Positions 32,896 to 41,772 are shown, numbered from the stretch's first letter. The stretch is 50,571 nt of DNA from Bacillota bacterium (GCA_012800795.1 JAAZIQ010000085.1:1-50571), one strand, 5' to 3'. The notes: generated from the letters alone by a model not told the origin. Numbers and translations are program-made.

Positions 32896-33678
32896 TTAAT
32901 CAGCAGTCGGGGGCGCCACTTCTTTTCGTTTTTCAAAAGCATCCTTTAAGGCGCCTAAAATATCTCCGTGGGCATCACTTAAGCTCATGGTGGCAGTAGA
33001 TCTCAAATCTTCCAATTCTGCTTTTTCCTCATCAGATAGTTTATCAATTTTAGCCTTATCTTCTTCCTTATCAGTCTGTGGGTCAATGGGGCGCCCATTG
33101 GTGTCGGAAAAACCTTTGTTGAACCATTCTTCAATTTCAGCCACTGTTTTGCCTTTAAACCAATCTTCAAAAGCATCCATCTGCTCATGCCAATCATTAT
33201 CGGGATTCATATTATAATCATCGCCGCGCTCGCGTTTTGTCCTCCAATTACTGACTTCTTCACTAATGCTTTCTTCAGTGTTTTCCGAAACACCTGTAAC
33301 CTTCCCGGTATCCGTATCGGTAACATTATACCCTTCTTTTCCCGGCCAGCCGGAAAAACGGGGCATACCGGCTCCATCATAATTGGGCGTAGCCACTTCT
33401 AAAATATCTATCTCTGAATCTACAATCCTGTCATTTTCATCAAAAATAACTGAAGCCATTACAAAGTTAAAGCTGTATACTTGCACGCCTTCACTGTCAG
33501 AGCCGGGGCCAACACGGAAATTTTTAGCCGTGCCCAAACCATGATATAGTTTGGTGTCTCCTAAGGACATACCATTATTACCATTATTGTTATCCTGTTT
33601 TTTATCGCCTCCTGCACAACTTACCAATAAAACAGTTGTCATCAACAAAATAATAAAAATGGAAAACAGCCTTTTCAC
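32896..33678 (-). CDS. hypothetical lipoprotein
   Basis: A 260-residue lipoprotein: lipobox LLVSC, an Asn-rich linker, then a domain beginning GDTKLYHGLGTAKNFRVGPG with FNFVMASVIFDENDRI, followed by PNYDGAGMPRFSGWPG and a Trp/Glu-rich helical part ending TMSLSDAHGDILGAL. I have seen this arrangement in proteins of anaerobes, where the first strands recall FMN-binding-type extracellular domains, but I cannot name a family with confidence. GTG start at 33678 with AGGAGG upstream. It is monocistronic. Confidence 0.75.
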   Translation of the reverse strand: MKRLFSIFIILLMTTVLLVSCAGGDKKQDNNNGNNGMSLGDTKLYHGLGTAKNFRVGPGSDSEGVQVYSFNFVMASVIFDENDRIVDSEIDILEVATPNYDGAGMPRFSGWPGKEGYNVTDTDTGKVTGVSENTEESISEEVSNWRTKRERGDDYNMNPDNDWHEQMDAFEDWFKGKTVAEIEEWFNKGFSDTNGRPIDPQTDKEEDKAKIDKLSDEEKAELEDLRSTATMSLSDAHGDILGALKDAFEKRKEVAPPTAD

Positions 33679-33816
33679 TTGCCAGACGACCTCCTATAAA
33701 ACATTATTTCAAAACAAGTTTTCCCATTTTCACCGGCAATAATACAGAAGTAATTGCCTTTGTAATGATGCTAAAAAAAAATTCTGCACATCGGCAGAAG
33801 TAACAAAAAGTAAAAA

Positions 33817-34137
33817 TTAGTAAACATTAGATTTAAAAATTTTACGAAATAAGTAGCGTAAAGTTAAAAACGGGCTTTTGTAGAGCATTCTTGGCCCTGC
33901 ATAGCGCATAACTTTCTTTATTTCAGCCCGCTGCTGCGGTGCATAACAATGTATTGTGCACTTAGCACAAACAGGTTTCTTTTCACCAAAAGGGCATTTC
34001 TCTATTCTTTTCTGACTGTAATTTAACAGCTTTCTGCAGCCGTCACAAATTTCACTATTAGAATTGTGGTTGTCACGGCAGTAAATTGCAATCATTTTTG
34101 CCACAGTCTTTTCTTCCAATGTTCTGGAAAAAGCCAT
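33817..34137 (-). CDS. YgbA_NO (nitrous oxide-stimulated promoter) family protein
   Basis: A 106-residue protein with four conserved cysteine pairs or singles in CDGCRKLL, EKCPFG, CAKCTIHCY, which fits the YgbA_NO family (named after a promoter responding to nitrosative conditions; E. coli ygbA is NsrR-regulated). The pattern suggests bound metal or an iron-sulphur cluster. No regulator is adjacent. It is divergent from glnS, sharing a 143-bp spacer. Confidence 0.88.
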   Translation of the reverse strand: MAFSRTLEEKTVAKMIAIYCRDNHNSNSEICDGCRKLLNYSQKRIEKCPFGEKKPVCAKCTIHCYAPQQRAEIKKVMRYAGPRMLYKSPFLTLRYLFRKIFKSNVY

Positions 34138-34220
34138 TTCCTCGCCCCCGCATTTTTTCTTTACTGCTGCTGTCAGTAAGCATTATACCATACTATTAAT
34201 TGTTTCTTTTAGACAAACTC

Positions 34221-34229
34221 TGGTATAAT
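34221..34229 (+). promoter_or_regulatory. extended -10 promoter of glnS
   Basis: TG-g-TATAAT at 34221-34229 is an extended -10 element about 70 bp before the glnS ATG. A weak TTGTTT lies 18 bp further upstream. The leader is too short for a T-box and none of the T-box signature is seen. Confidence 0.6.
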
Positions 34230-34298
34230 AGGGTAGAAATTATACAATTTTGCTAAACTAAAGCCCTTGTAAGGAATAAAATGGAGGTTGATTTTCAA

Positions 34299-35999
34299 AT
34301 GACCAACGGCTCTGAAGTACAATCCAACTTTATTTACAATATGATTGTTAAGGATATAGAAGAAGGCAAAAATAACGGGAAAGTTCACACCCGTTTTCCA
34401 CCGGAACCAAACGGTTATCTACACATTGGACATGCCAAAGCCATTCTACTTAACTATAATATGGCGAAACAATTTAATGGCTTGTTTAATGTGCGTTTTG
34501 ATGATACTAATCCGGTGAAAGAAGAACAAGAATATGTTGATTCAATTCTCGAAGATCTGCGCTGGCTCGGAGTAGACTGGGGAGATCGCTTGTTTTTTGC
34601 CTCTGACTCCTTTGACCTCAAGTATGAATTTGCCGAGCGTTTAATTAAAGCCGGACGCGCTTATGTCTGTGACCTTTCACCGGAAGAAATCCGTGAATAT
34701 CGCGGTACCCTGACAGAACCAGGAAGGGAAAGTCCTTACAGGAACCGCTCTGTTGAAGAAAACCTGGATCTTTTTCGCAGAATGCGCAACGGAGAATTTG
34801 CCGAGGGCGAACGTGTACTACGTGCCAAAATCGACATGTCATCAGGCAATCTAAATATGCGTGATCCTGTTATCTATCGCATCCTACATGCCACTCACCA
34901 TAGAACCGGTGACAAATGGTGCATTTATCCCATGTACGATTTTGATCATCCCTTTACCGACGCGCTGGAAGGAATTACTCATTCACTCTGTTCCATAGAA
35001 TATACTGACCACCGCCCTCTCTATGATTGGGTCGTAGAAAATGCCTTGGAATTAATGCCTGAAGTAATAAAAACACGCTCACAGCAAACAGAATTTGCGC
35101 GTTTAAATATGACATATACGGTTTTGAGTAAACGCAAACTGCGCCGCTTGGTAGAGGAAGGTTATGTTGAAGGCTGGGATGATCCCAGAATGCCTACCAT
35201 TGCCGGACTGCGCCGCCGTGGTGTAACTCCGGCCGCCATTGCTGATTTCCAGGAGCGCGTTGGTGTTGCGCGTGCTGACAGCACTGTAGATTTAGCACTG
35301 TTTGAGCACTGCATCCGCAGTGATTTAGAAAAAAAAGCCCAGCGCGTGATGGCTGTTCTCGACCCTTTAAAGGTAGTTATTACTAATTGGCCGGCTGACA
35401 AAGTGGAAATGCTGGAATTGGAAAATATGCCGGGTAATGACAGTTTTGGTACACGCCAAGTTCCCTTTGGCCGCGAAATTTATATCGAAAGGGAAGATTT
35501 TCTGGAAAACCCACCCAAAAAGTTTCACCGCCTTTCCCCCGGACAGGAAGTTCGTCTCAAAGGCGCCTATATCGTCCGCTGTGATGAAGTAATTAAAGAT
35601 GCAGCAGGAAATATCATTGAACTGCGCTGTAGCTATGACCCGCAAACAAAAAGCGGAAATGATAGCAGCGGCAAAAAGGTTAAAGGTGTGATTCATTGGG
35701 TATCTGCACAGCATGCTGCTAAAATTACCGTCCACCTTTATGATACTTTGTTTACAAAAGAAGACCCGGAAAATGAGGAGGACGGTGATTTTACCAATAA
35801 CATTAACCCTGATTCTTTAGTAATACTCACAGATGCCGTTGCAGAACCCTCTCTAGCTGAAGCCGCCCCCGGCAGCCATTTCCAGTTTATGCGCAAAGGC
35901 TATTTCTATTTAGATCCCGTGGCGGCCAAAGAAGGTAAAATGATATTTAACCGTACTGTCACTCTCCGTGATACTTGGGCCAGAAAAGTACAGAAATAA
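34299..35999 (+). CDS. glnS: glutaminyl-tRNA synthetase
   Basis: Class I synthetase that charges tRNA-Gln. The ATP site shows [15 protein letters not shown] (HIGH at residues 42-45) and VLSKRKL (the KMSKS counterpart). The GlnRS-type catalytic domain and the C-terminal anticodon-binding beta barrels are present, with normal length (about 566 residues). GlnRS is unusual in Bacillota, most of which use GltX plus GatCAB, so it was probably acquired by transfer. The ATG at 34299 is preferred because GGAGGT lies ten bases upstream; ATG 34281, preceded by AAGGA, is also possible. Confidence 0.95.
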   Translation: MTNGSEVQSNFIYNMIVKDIEEGKNNGKVHTRFPPEPNGYLHIGHAKAILLNYNMAKQFNGLFNVRFDDTNPVKEEQEYVDSILEDLRWLGVDWGDRLFFASDSFDLKYEFAERLIKAGRAYVCDLSPEEIREYRGTLTEPGRESPYRNRSVEENLDLFRRMRNGEFAEGERVLRAKIDMSSGNLNMRDPVIYRILHATHHRTGDKWCIYPMYDFDHPFTDALEGITHSLCSIEYTDHRPLYDWVVENALELMPEVIKTRSQQTEFARLNMTYTVLSKRKLRRLVEEGYVEGWDDPRMPTIAGLRRRGVTPAAIADFQERVGVARADSTVDLALFEHCIRSDLEKKAQRVMAVLDPLKVVITNWPADKVEMLELENMPGNDSFGTRQVPFGREIYIEREDFLENPPKKFHRLSPGQEVRLKGAYIVRCDEVIKDAAGNIIELRCSYDPQTKSGNDSSGKKVKGVIHWVSAQHAAKITVHLYDTLFTKEDPENEEDGDFTNNINPDSLVILTDAVAEPSLAEAAPGSHFQFMRKGYFYLDPVAAKEGKMIFNRTVTLRDTWARKVQK

Positions 36000-36000
36000 A

Positions 36001-36025
36001 AAAACCCCGCCAAAAGCGGGGTTTT
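36001..36025. terminator. bidirectional terminator
   Basis: A perfect 10-bp repeat (AAAACCCCGC with GCGGGGTTTT, 36001-36010 and 36016-36025), loop 5 bases. It ends glnS on the plus strand and the convergent TipAS gene on the minus strand. Confidence 0.9.
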
Positions 36026-36033
36026 CATTTTCA

Positions 36034-36456
36034 CTACTTTACTCCTGTGTAGATCTTGATGGCGTCTCTTAAAAAAGCGGCGGTTCCGGGCTGCTCCTGA
36101 TCATAATAAGCGGTAAAACGCTCATCGTCAACATACATTTGGGCTAAACCGGCATGGGCCTCTTTATTATAATCGCCCCAAACCATCATCAGCCACTGCT
36201 TATGCAAATCTGCAGCCTTTTGTGCCAAGGGACCGGCAAGATCACCTTCTTTAAATGCTTCCGTCAATGTGGTACGCATTTTCTGCTCCAGTTCTGTCAT
36301 ACGCTGGAAATCTTCCTTTGACATATTTAAAAGAGCCCGATTTGAGCGTTCCACGGCCTCATCACCATATTTTTCCCTTGCTTCTTTGCCATATTTTTGC
36401 TCATTTTCACGAACAATCTTTTCTTTAAAGCCTTCAAATTTTTCCTGATCAGACAT
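36034..36456 (-). CDS. stand-alone TipAS-type drug-recognition domain
   Basis: About 140 residues that match the TipAS antibiotic-binding domain: SDQEKFEGFKEK, the NEQKYGKEAREKYGDE region, WLMMVWGDYNKEAH and MYVDDERFTAYYD. In complete TipA-like regulators this follows a MerR helix-turn-helix and a dimerisation helix. Here it has its own ATG (36456), two bases from the stop of the MerR fragment, preceded by GAGGGGAG. An upstream in-frame TTG at 36477 gives seven more residues. TipAS is normally made by internal initiation as a drug sponge; here a deletion produces the same effect as a separate gene. Confidence 0.87.
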   Translation of the reverse strand: MSDQEKFEGFKEKIVRENEQKYGKEAREKYGDEAVERSNRALLNMSKEDFQRMTELEQKMRTTLTEAFKEGDLAGPLAQKAADLHKQWLMMVWGDYNKEAHAGLAQMYVDDERFTAYYDQEQPGTAAFLRDAIKIYTGVK

Positions 36457-36457
36457 G

Positions 36458-36595
36458 CTAATTCTCCCCTCTGCCAAAGCAATAGCCGGATGAATTTATT
36501 CTGGCTGGTTTTAGGAGTCCTATTTCATCATAATAACGCAGTGTCCTCGTACTAACACCAGCCATCCTACCTAACTTTTGCACCGTATATTCCAT
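36458..36595 (-). pseudogene. truncated MerR-family DNA-binding N-terminus (TipA-like)
   Basis: Forty-five codons: VQKLGRMAGVSTRTLRYYDE, the MerR helix-turn-helix, then GLLKPARINSSGY followed by a divergent tail CFGRGEN and TAG. In intact TipA proteins SSGY continues into a wing and a long dimerisation helix before TipAS. That part is missing, and the sequence jumps out of frame into the TipAS part. The fragment keeps a strong ribosome binding site (AGGGGTGG) and promoter. It is too short to form the usual dimer. Confidence 0.75.
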
Positions 36596-36618
36596 CCGCA
36601 TCCACCCCTGACGATATT

Positions 36619-36649
36619 AGCATACAACTTGACGTAACGTTAATGTCAA
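36619..36649 (-). promoter_or_regulatory. MerR-type promoter with 19-bp spacer
   Basis: On the minus strand -35 TTGACA (36644-36649) and -10 TATGCT (36619-36624) are separated by 19 bp, the overlong spacer typical of MerR-activated promoters. The spacer holds a TTGAC...GTCAA dyad around AACGTT, like the operators of TipA-type multidrug regulators. It precedes the truncated MerR gene. Confidence 0.75.
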
Positions 36650-36652
36650 TAC

Positions 36653-37807
36653 TTAATTTATTTTTTGCAGATTAGCCGCCAGTTTAGCCGGGAAACGTTC
36701 CTCGGCAAATGTTAATGTGTTATAGACACAAAGAATTTCATCAATTTCATTATCAATACAATAATTTTGTACATTCCCATGATAATAACGCAAATCAAGT
36801 ATATGAATTTGTTCGAAATGATTAATGAGAAAAGGTATTAGACAGTGAGCAAAGGAGTCTTTAACTACCAACAATTTTTTACCATTTGCAATTTGTGTGG
36901 TAATCTTAATCAAAGCATGGTTCCCGTCAAGAAAAACACTATACTGATCTCTCTTTTTTAAATGCTCAAATTCATATAAACTGCTGCTTATTCTGCCCTT
37001 ATCTACGTACTCCACCTGATATTTTATTTCGTGCAATGGCTGAAAAAGGAAAATTGTATCCGGCTTACTAAAAAAGTGGCCGCTTTTGGCAGAAAGAGCA
37101 CCGTAAAAACTATCACTAACTTCTATAAGGGAAAAATCTTCAATGCTTAAAGCTTTAAACTTCATCACCCGGGCCAGTTCCTGGTAGGCATAAAAAGCAG
37201 CTCTTGTTGTCCAGTGATGGTCAGTTTTATAATAAATATCTTCTTTCCGATGTGCCACAAGTAGAGGATAAAGATCTAGAAAATGAACTTTTCGCCGGTG
37301 CTCTGCCGACACCAACTGCCGCACCTTATCGAGCTCCGTTGCAGAAGCAAAGGGCGGCAGCTTATCCTCCAAAAGCTGAACTGAATTGGGGACAAGCAAT
37401 AAATAAACAGGCAATGGTGCGGTGTCTGCAGCAAATTCGTTAATTGCGGCAATATTTTGCCTGGCAATTGTTAAATTAAGTCGGCCGGGCTTTTGTAACA
37501 AATAGCCCTCCTTCCCAAAATATACACCATTGTTATCTTTCTTTTGCAATAGTATCTCACAAACATTTTTTATTCTCACCCAAGAATCCCTAAAGACAAA
37601 TTGATCACTTAGGTAATTTTCAATTTCCTTCATATACTTTCCCGATAGTATTTTATCCCAGGAAAAAACAGCTTTCTGCTGCAGCATGCGGTTTTCGGTG
37701 TCTGAAAAAACTCGCTTGGGCGCCACTGCTTGCAGCAGGCTGATGGAAGTAAGGAAAAGCAAGAAAACAGCAGTTGAAATATTCTTATTAGGTCTCAAAA
37801 CAATCAC
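36653..37807 (-). CDS. DHHW-family (AlgX/SGNH-like) protein
   Basis: A 384-residue exported protein: one N-terminal membrane segment, then an SGNH-like domain with YYKTDHHWTTRAAFYAY (the DHHW motif near residue 200) and a later VVKDSFAHCLIPFL (catalytic Ser-type motif). DHHW/AlgX proteins accept acyl groups from an MBOAT partner and transfer them to extracellular polysaccharide. The MBOAT gene lies 13 bp upstream on the same strand, so the two are co-transcribed. Confidence 0.9.
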   Translation of the reverse strand: MIVLRPNKNISTAVFLLFLTSISLLQAVAPKRVFSDTENRMLQQKAVFSWDKILSGKYMKEIENYLSDQFVFRDSWVRIKNVCEILLQKKDNNGVYFGKEGYLLQKPGRLNLTIARQNIAAINEFAADTAPLPVYLLLVPNSVQLLEDKLPPFASATELDKVRQLVSAEHRRKVHFLDLYPLLVAHRKEDIYYKTDHHWTTRAAFYAYQELARVMKFKALSIEDFSLIEVSDSFYGALSAKSGHFFSKPDTIFLFQPLHEIKYQVEYVDKGRISSSLYEFEHLKKRDQYSVFLDGNHALIKITTQIANGKKLLVVKDSFAHCLIPFLINHFEQIHILDLRYYHGNVQNYCIDNEIDEILCVYNTLTFAEERFPAKLAANLQKIN

Positions 37808-37820
37808 CTGACCTTCTCAA

Positions 37821-39215
37821 TTAAAAACGAAAATAAAGAAAAGGATTATAGCTTGCATCAACAAGATAAGCAGTTGCCAAAACCAAGATAATGGCCTGCA
37901 ACACAGCATGAAGAATTGCTGCTTTAAACTCAATTTTTTGCAGCAGTTTTGACACCAGTGGAGTTGCAGCAAAAAACAAAATGATTAATAGTATGGCATT
38001 TGTGCTAAAAAGGTAAAATGTTTCCCGGTTATATAAGCCCTGACCCTGCATGCCGAACATCACTTGTATATAAGAAAGACCTAAAGACAACTTGTCAAAA
38101 GCAAATAATACCCACCCTAAAAGTACTAACAAACAAGTATACAAGTGACGCACATAACCCGGCAGTTTTTCCAGCAATTGCAGTAAAAAAGTTTTTTCCA
38201 TAATAAGAATAAGACCATAATAAAGCCCCCATACCACAAAGTTCCAGCTGGCACCATGCCACAAACCTGTTAGCAGCCAAACAAGCAAAAGATTGCGAAA
38301 CAGTTTTATTTTACCAACACTATTTCCGCCCATAGGGATATAAACATATTCACGAAACCAGCTGCCTAAAGAAATATGCCAGCACTGCCAAAATTCAGTT
38401 ATACTTTGCGCCAGATAGGGGTAACGAAAATTTTCCGGAAAAGAAAAGCCAAACATTTTACCCAATCCTACCGCCATAGCGGAGTAGCCGCTAAAATCAA
38501 AATAAATTTGCAAAGCAAAAGCCACAATGCCCAGCCATGCCGTTAAAGTAGTAAGTTCTGCAGGCGGAATCTGCTGAATCTCATGCCATAGATGTCCCAC
38601 ACTGTTGGCCATTAACACTTTTTTTGCCAGCCCCGCTATAAAATGCTGTACACCTTGGCCGAAGCCGTTAAAACTCTCTTGTCTCTCTTCCAGTTGTGAT
38701 GCAAGCTGTTGATAACGTATTATAGGACCAGCAATTAACTGCGGGAAAAGAGATACATATAGAGCAAAATTAAGTAAGTCCCTCTGCGCCGAAATCTCAC
38801 CGCGGTAAAGATCAATAACATAAGATAGAACCTGGAAGGTATAAAAAGAAATACCAATGGGTAACGGCAAATCCAGTGGGCCCAAAGATGTCCCCCACAG
38901 CTGGTTTAAAGTCCGCAACAAAAAGTCGCCATACTTAAAAAAAGTCAAAAGACCCAAATTAGTAAAAAGAGAACCTAAAAAAATTAAGCGAAATATTTTC
39001 TTCTCTGCTTTATGCTTTTCCAGCGCTAAACCACAGACAAAATTCACACAAATGGAAAAAAGCATTAAAATTAGATACACAGGTTCTCCCCAGGCATAAA
39101 ACAACAGGCTGAAAAATAGCAGTACAAAATTTCTATACTTTCGCGGTGCTAAATAATAAAATAAGAAAACAGCCGGCAGAAAAATAAACAAAAAAAATAA
39201 ACTACTAAAAACCAT
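37821..39215 (-). CDS. MBOAT-family membrane O-acyltransferase (AlgI/DltB-like)
   Basis: A 464-residue membrane protein with about ten to twelve hydrophobic segments and the MBOAT active-site region LLTGLWHGASWNF (invariant His), plus LPIGISFYTFQ and YFDFSGYSAMAVGLGKMFGF. It moves acyl (usually acetyl) groups from the cytoplasm across the membrane to the DHHW protein for polysaccharide O-acylation. Its spacer (39216-39377) is shared with DUF3787 and contains the second Pho-box-like operator. ATG at 39215 with AAAGGA upstream. Confidence 0.93.
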   Translation of the reverse strand: MVFSSLFFLFIFLPAVFLFYYLAPRKYRNFVLLFFSLLFYAWGEPVYLILMLFSICVNFVCGLALEKHKAEKKIFRLIFLGSLFTNLGLLTFFKYGDFLLRTLNQLWGTSLGPLDLPLPIGISFYTFQVLSYVIDLYRGEISAQRDLLNFALYVSLFPQLIAGPIIRYQQLASQLEERQESFNGFGQGVQHFIAGLAKKVLMANSVGHLWHEIQQIPPAELTTLTAWLGIVAFALQIYFDFSGYSAMAVGLGKMFGFSFPENFRYPYLAQSITEFWQCWHISLGSWFREYVYIPMGGNSVGKIKLFRNLLLVWLLTGLWHGASWNFVVWGLYYGLILIMEKTFLLQLLEKLPGYVRHLYTCLLVLLGWVLFAFDKLSLGLSYIQVMFGMQGQGLYNRETFYLFSTNAILLIILFFAATPLVSKLLQKIEFKAAILHAVLQAIILVLATAYLVDASYNPFLYFRF

Positions 39216-39271
39216 TTTGCACTGTCCTTTGCTGCTTTTTTTTTATTTTACCTGCTAGGCAGACAGATTGC

Positions 39272-39309
39272 TTTACAAAGACATTAAGATTGGTTACAAA
39301 AAAGTTACA
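39272..39309 (+). promoter_or_regulatory. Pho-box-like operator, copy B
   Basis: Four direct hexamers TTTACA (39272), ATTAAG (39283), GTTACA (39293) and GTTACA (39304), spaced 11, 10 and 11 bp. It has the same architecture as, and 31 of 38 positions in common with, copy A at 20217-20254. It lies between the MBOAT gene (minus) and DUF3787 (plus). A TAAAAT at 39344-39349 could be the -10 for DUF3787. Confidence 0.65.
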
Positions 39310-39377
39310 GCTACTTGTGTAAGAAAACTTTCTCGGGGCAAGCTAAAATAAACAGCAAAAGAAAGGATGAATCAATT

Positions 39378-39542
39378 ATGCCCAATAAAAAAAAAGAAAA
39401 AAAAATGAAAGTTCCTATTGAAAAACATAATACAGCTGCCTGGGCCGATATTGAACAATTAAAAGAAAAATCAAAGGTAAGTATCCCCAGTGAAGCTGAT
39501 GTGCTTAATGCAAAAGAATATGTAGATTCCAACCAAAAATAA
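39378..39542 (+). CDS. DUF3787 small protein
   Basis: A 54-residue basic and polar protein with HNTAAWADIEQ, SKVSIPSEADVLNAKEYVD, matching the conserved core of DUF3787, a family found mostly in Clostridia. Function unknown. The ATG at 39378 is preceded by AAAGGATG; an in-frame ATG upstream (39315) has no site. It is preceded by the Pho-box-like operator copy B and followed by a terminator. Confidence 0.85.
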   Translation: MPNKKKEKKMKVPIEKHNTAAWADIEQLKEKSKVSIPSEADVLNAKEYVDSNQK

Positions 39543-39544
39543 AA

Positions 39545-39583
39545 TAACTTAAGGAAGCCCCATTGATCGTCTTCCTTAAGTTA
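39545..39583. terminator. bidirectional terminator
   Basis: A perfect 13-bp inverted repeat (39545-39557 with 39571-39583), loop 13 bases, between the convergent DUF3787 and MEDS-kinase genes. Confidence 0.8.
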
Positions 39584-39607
39584 CAAAACCATTTTTTATA
39601 ATTTGAA

Positions 39608-40924
39608 TCAAACATCGCTTCCTTTACTGGGAAAGTAAATAATGAAAGTAGTGCCATCTGATGAAGATTTAATATTAACGGAAGCATTGTAACTGTCCAA
39701 AATTTTCATGCTAACGGGCAGTCCTAGGCCTGTACCGTTTTCTTTAGTCGTTAAAAATGGCTTTCCCAAATTATCTAAAATTTCTTGAGGAATTCCGCAT
39801 CCCGTATCACTAACCTCTAATACAACCTTATCACTAGCCATGTAAGTTTTAATTGCTAAAATGCCACCACCCGGCATTGCCTCCAGGGCATTGCGAGCCA
39901 AATTTAGAATTACCTGGCGGACATCTTTAGCATCCACATAAACATCTTTAATCACACCTGTTGAAAGTACCAAATCTACATTTTCTCTTACAGCTGTTGC
40001 CTGCAGTAAAGGATAAATTGCGCGTAAAATATCATTTAAATTATGCTCTTTTATGTCTTTGGCCTTTTCGCGCGCTAAAGATAAATACTCAGTAATTATA
40101 TCATTGGCACGATCCAATTCATCTATCATTAACGAGAAATAATCATTATAATCTGCCAATTCCTTTTTGCTCTGTAAAAGCTGGATAAAACCTTTAACAG
40201 CAGTCATAGGATTTCTAATTTCATGTGCAATACCGGCCGCCATTTTACCTACCAATTCAATTCTTTCATATTTTGCCAAATCAGTAATGGTATTTTCATC
40301 AAATCTGCTTTTGAGAAAAGCAAAATTATGGTTACTCACAATCTCCAACATCTCATGCTTGCTATATTTGACCAGCGGATAAGGGCAAAGGCCTATTATT
40401 TGCAGTGTTGCCAATGCTTTATTTATGGCAGCTTCATACTCCATAAAAACCTGCCAGTGTTTTTTCTTTACCCAGCTTGTGCATCCTAAAACTCTTAAGC
40501 CTTCATAGCCCTCTGCAAGGGCTGCTGCAACTTTTTTCTCCCACATTGATAGGATATTATCCCTATTAAAATTTCCATTATTCAGATAAAACTCACTAAA
40601 TTTCAGTATTTCAAGTTGTTGTAAATAAAGTGCAAAATTAGGAATGACTTTTTGCAGGGAGCTGACAGCCACGGCAGGTGAGATACTTTCCGGAACTATC
40701 CAGACACAATATTCATTATTCTCCAACCCTGCGCGAAAATATTGTGCTGCTATATCTATTAAGTCGCGATCTGTTTCGTAAAATACACATAGATGTGTAC
40801 CCCAAGGAATGTCCTTGATATAACAAATACCCGCTTTTCGTAATTCTCTAAAGAGTGCTGTTCTGGTCTGTTCTATACCGGTAAAGCGACTTTTGCTCTC
40901 GTCTATGATTTTTTTTTTTGACAT
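39608..40924 (-). CDS. MEDS-domain sensor histidine kinase, sporulation-kinase-like
   Basis: A 438-residue soluble kinase without membrane segments. The N-terminal MEDS domain (GTHLCVFYETDRDLIDI, then YCVWIVPE and GLRVLGCTSWVKK) is a sensory fold first seen in DcmR-type proteins. The C-terminal half has the H box AAGIAHEIRNPMTAVKGFIQLL (core IAHEIRNPMTAV), LNLARNALEAMPGG, DTGCGIPQE and GTGLGLP. The H-box type is that of KinA/KinB-family sporulation kinases, so it may feed Spo0F, although no response regulator is adjacent. Signal unknown. ATG at 40924 after GGGGGGA. Confidence 0.92.
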   Translation of the reverse strand: MSKKKIIDESKSRFTGIEQTRTALFRELRKAGICYIKDIPWGTHLCVFYETDRDLIDIAAQYFRAGLENNEYCVWIVPESISPAVAVSSLQKVIPNFALYLQQLEILKFSEFYLNNGNFNRDNILSMWEKKVAAALAEGYEGLRVLGCTSWVKKKHWQVFMEYEAAINKALATLQIIGLCPYPLVKYSKHEMLEIVSNHNFAFLKSRFDENTITDLAKYERIELVGKMAAGIAHEIRNPMTAVKGFIQLLQSKKELADYNDYFSLMIDELDRANDIITEYLSLAREKAKDIKEHNLNDILRAIYPLLQATAVRENVDLVLSTGVIKDVYVDAKDVRQVILNLARNALEAMPGGGILAIKTYMASDKVVLEVSDTGCGIPQEILDNLGKPFLTTKENGTGLGLPVSMKILDSYNASVNIKSSSDGTTFIIYFPSKGSDV

Positions 40925-40955
40925 AGATAAACATCCCCCCTTGAAAGGTGCTCTG

Positions 40956-40971
40956 CACTATACATGTAGTG
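40956..40971. promoter_or_regulatory. dyad upstream of the MEDS kinase
   Basis: CACTA and TAGTG arms (40956-40960 and 40967-40971) around TACATG, about 30 bp upstream of the kinase ATG. A candidate operator only. Confidence 0.3.
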
Positions 40972-41075
40972 TGATCCCGCAAAGTAAAATGATTCGACAT
41001 TCCAATTTAAATTCCTTTATCCTCTTTACAAGCACTCCCATTATTTTGTTTTTTTAGTAATAAGGGTTACCAGTT

Positions 41076-41738
41076 TTACAAAACTGCTATATTTTGAAAC
41101 CAATAACCACTTCGTTCCAACCGCTCCAAAATTTTAATTTTTAATTCGGTTTTAAAGATGGGCCCATCAATAACCGCAGTATGATATTCTCCATTTTCCC
41201 CCGCCGGGTCAATTCCCACTTGCTCAAATTCACGCAGCAATTGTTGGTCTACCACCCGGCCCAAAAAATCTTTAGATAAAAGCTTACCATTTACCGCCAC
41301 CACCACAGCTTTAAAACCGGCAGCGATAAATTCAGCCAAAACTTCCCGGCGAGGCTTCTGCCAAAGAGGATGATAAGCCTCTATCCCGGCTGCCTGCGAG
41401 ACTTTAAGTACCCAGCTGCGGTGGTCTTCCAAATCAATATCACCATAGACACCCATTTTAATACCTTCAGCCCGCATTGACTTTAGTGTGCTGATAAAGT
41501 TTTCCTCATAGCTTGCCCAAGTTGCCGCCACTGTCACTAAGGGTATGTCCAGCAGTTCAGCCTGTTTTTTTAATAGCGGCAGCGACAGTCCATGGGAATG
41601 GGAGCGCTCACCGCTTTCAATCATAACTGTTAACAGCTTTTTTGCCACTCCCCCCTGCTGCAAAGCATAGAACAAAGCTAAACAAGAATCCTTTCCACCA
41701 CTCCAGGAACAAAAAAAATCTTTCTGCTTAATATCCAT
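41076..41738 (-). CDS. Dph6-related PP-loop ATP pyrophosphatase
   Basis: A 220-residue member of the adenine-nucleotide alpha-hydrolase/Dph6-like family, which forms an adenylate on a carboxylate and amidates or ligates it. The PP-loop SGGKDS is at residues 13-18, and the family motifs GVYGDIDLEDHRSW and GENGEYHTAVIDGP follow. In eukaryotes and archaea Dph6 acts on diphthine, which bacteria lack, so the bacterial substrate is unknown. GGAG lies six bases before the ATG. It appears monocistronic. Confidence 0.9.
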   Translation of the reverse strand: MDIKQKDFFCSWSGGKDSCLALFYALQQGGVAKKLLTVMIESGERSHSHGLSLPLLKKQAELLDIPLVTVAATWASYEENFISTLKSMRAEGIKMGVYGDIDLEDHRSWVLKVSQAAGIEAYHPLWQKPRREVLAEFIAAGFKAVVVAVNGKLLSKDFLGRVVDQQLLREFEQVGIDPAGENGEYHTAVIDGPIFKTELKIKILERLERSGYWFQNIAVL

Positions 41739-41772
41739 TTTTGTCTCCTTCTTAAATTTTGCTAATCATTTT

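Noticed and set aside
34138-34280. T-box leader for glnS
   Set aside because: The leader is too short and lacks the T-box sequence and a terminator.
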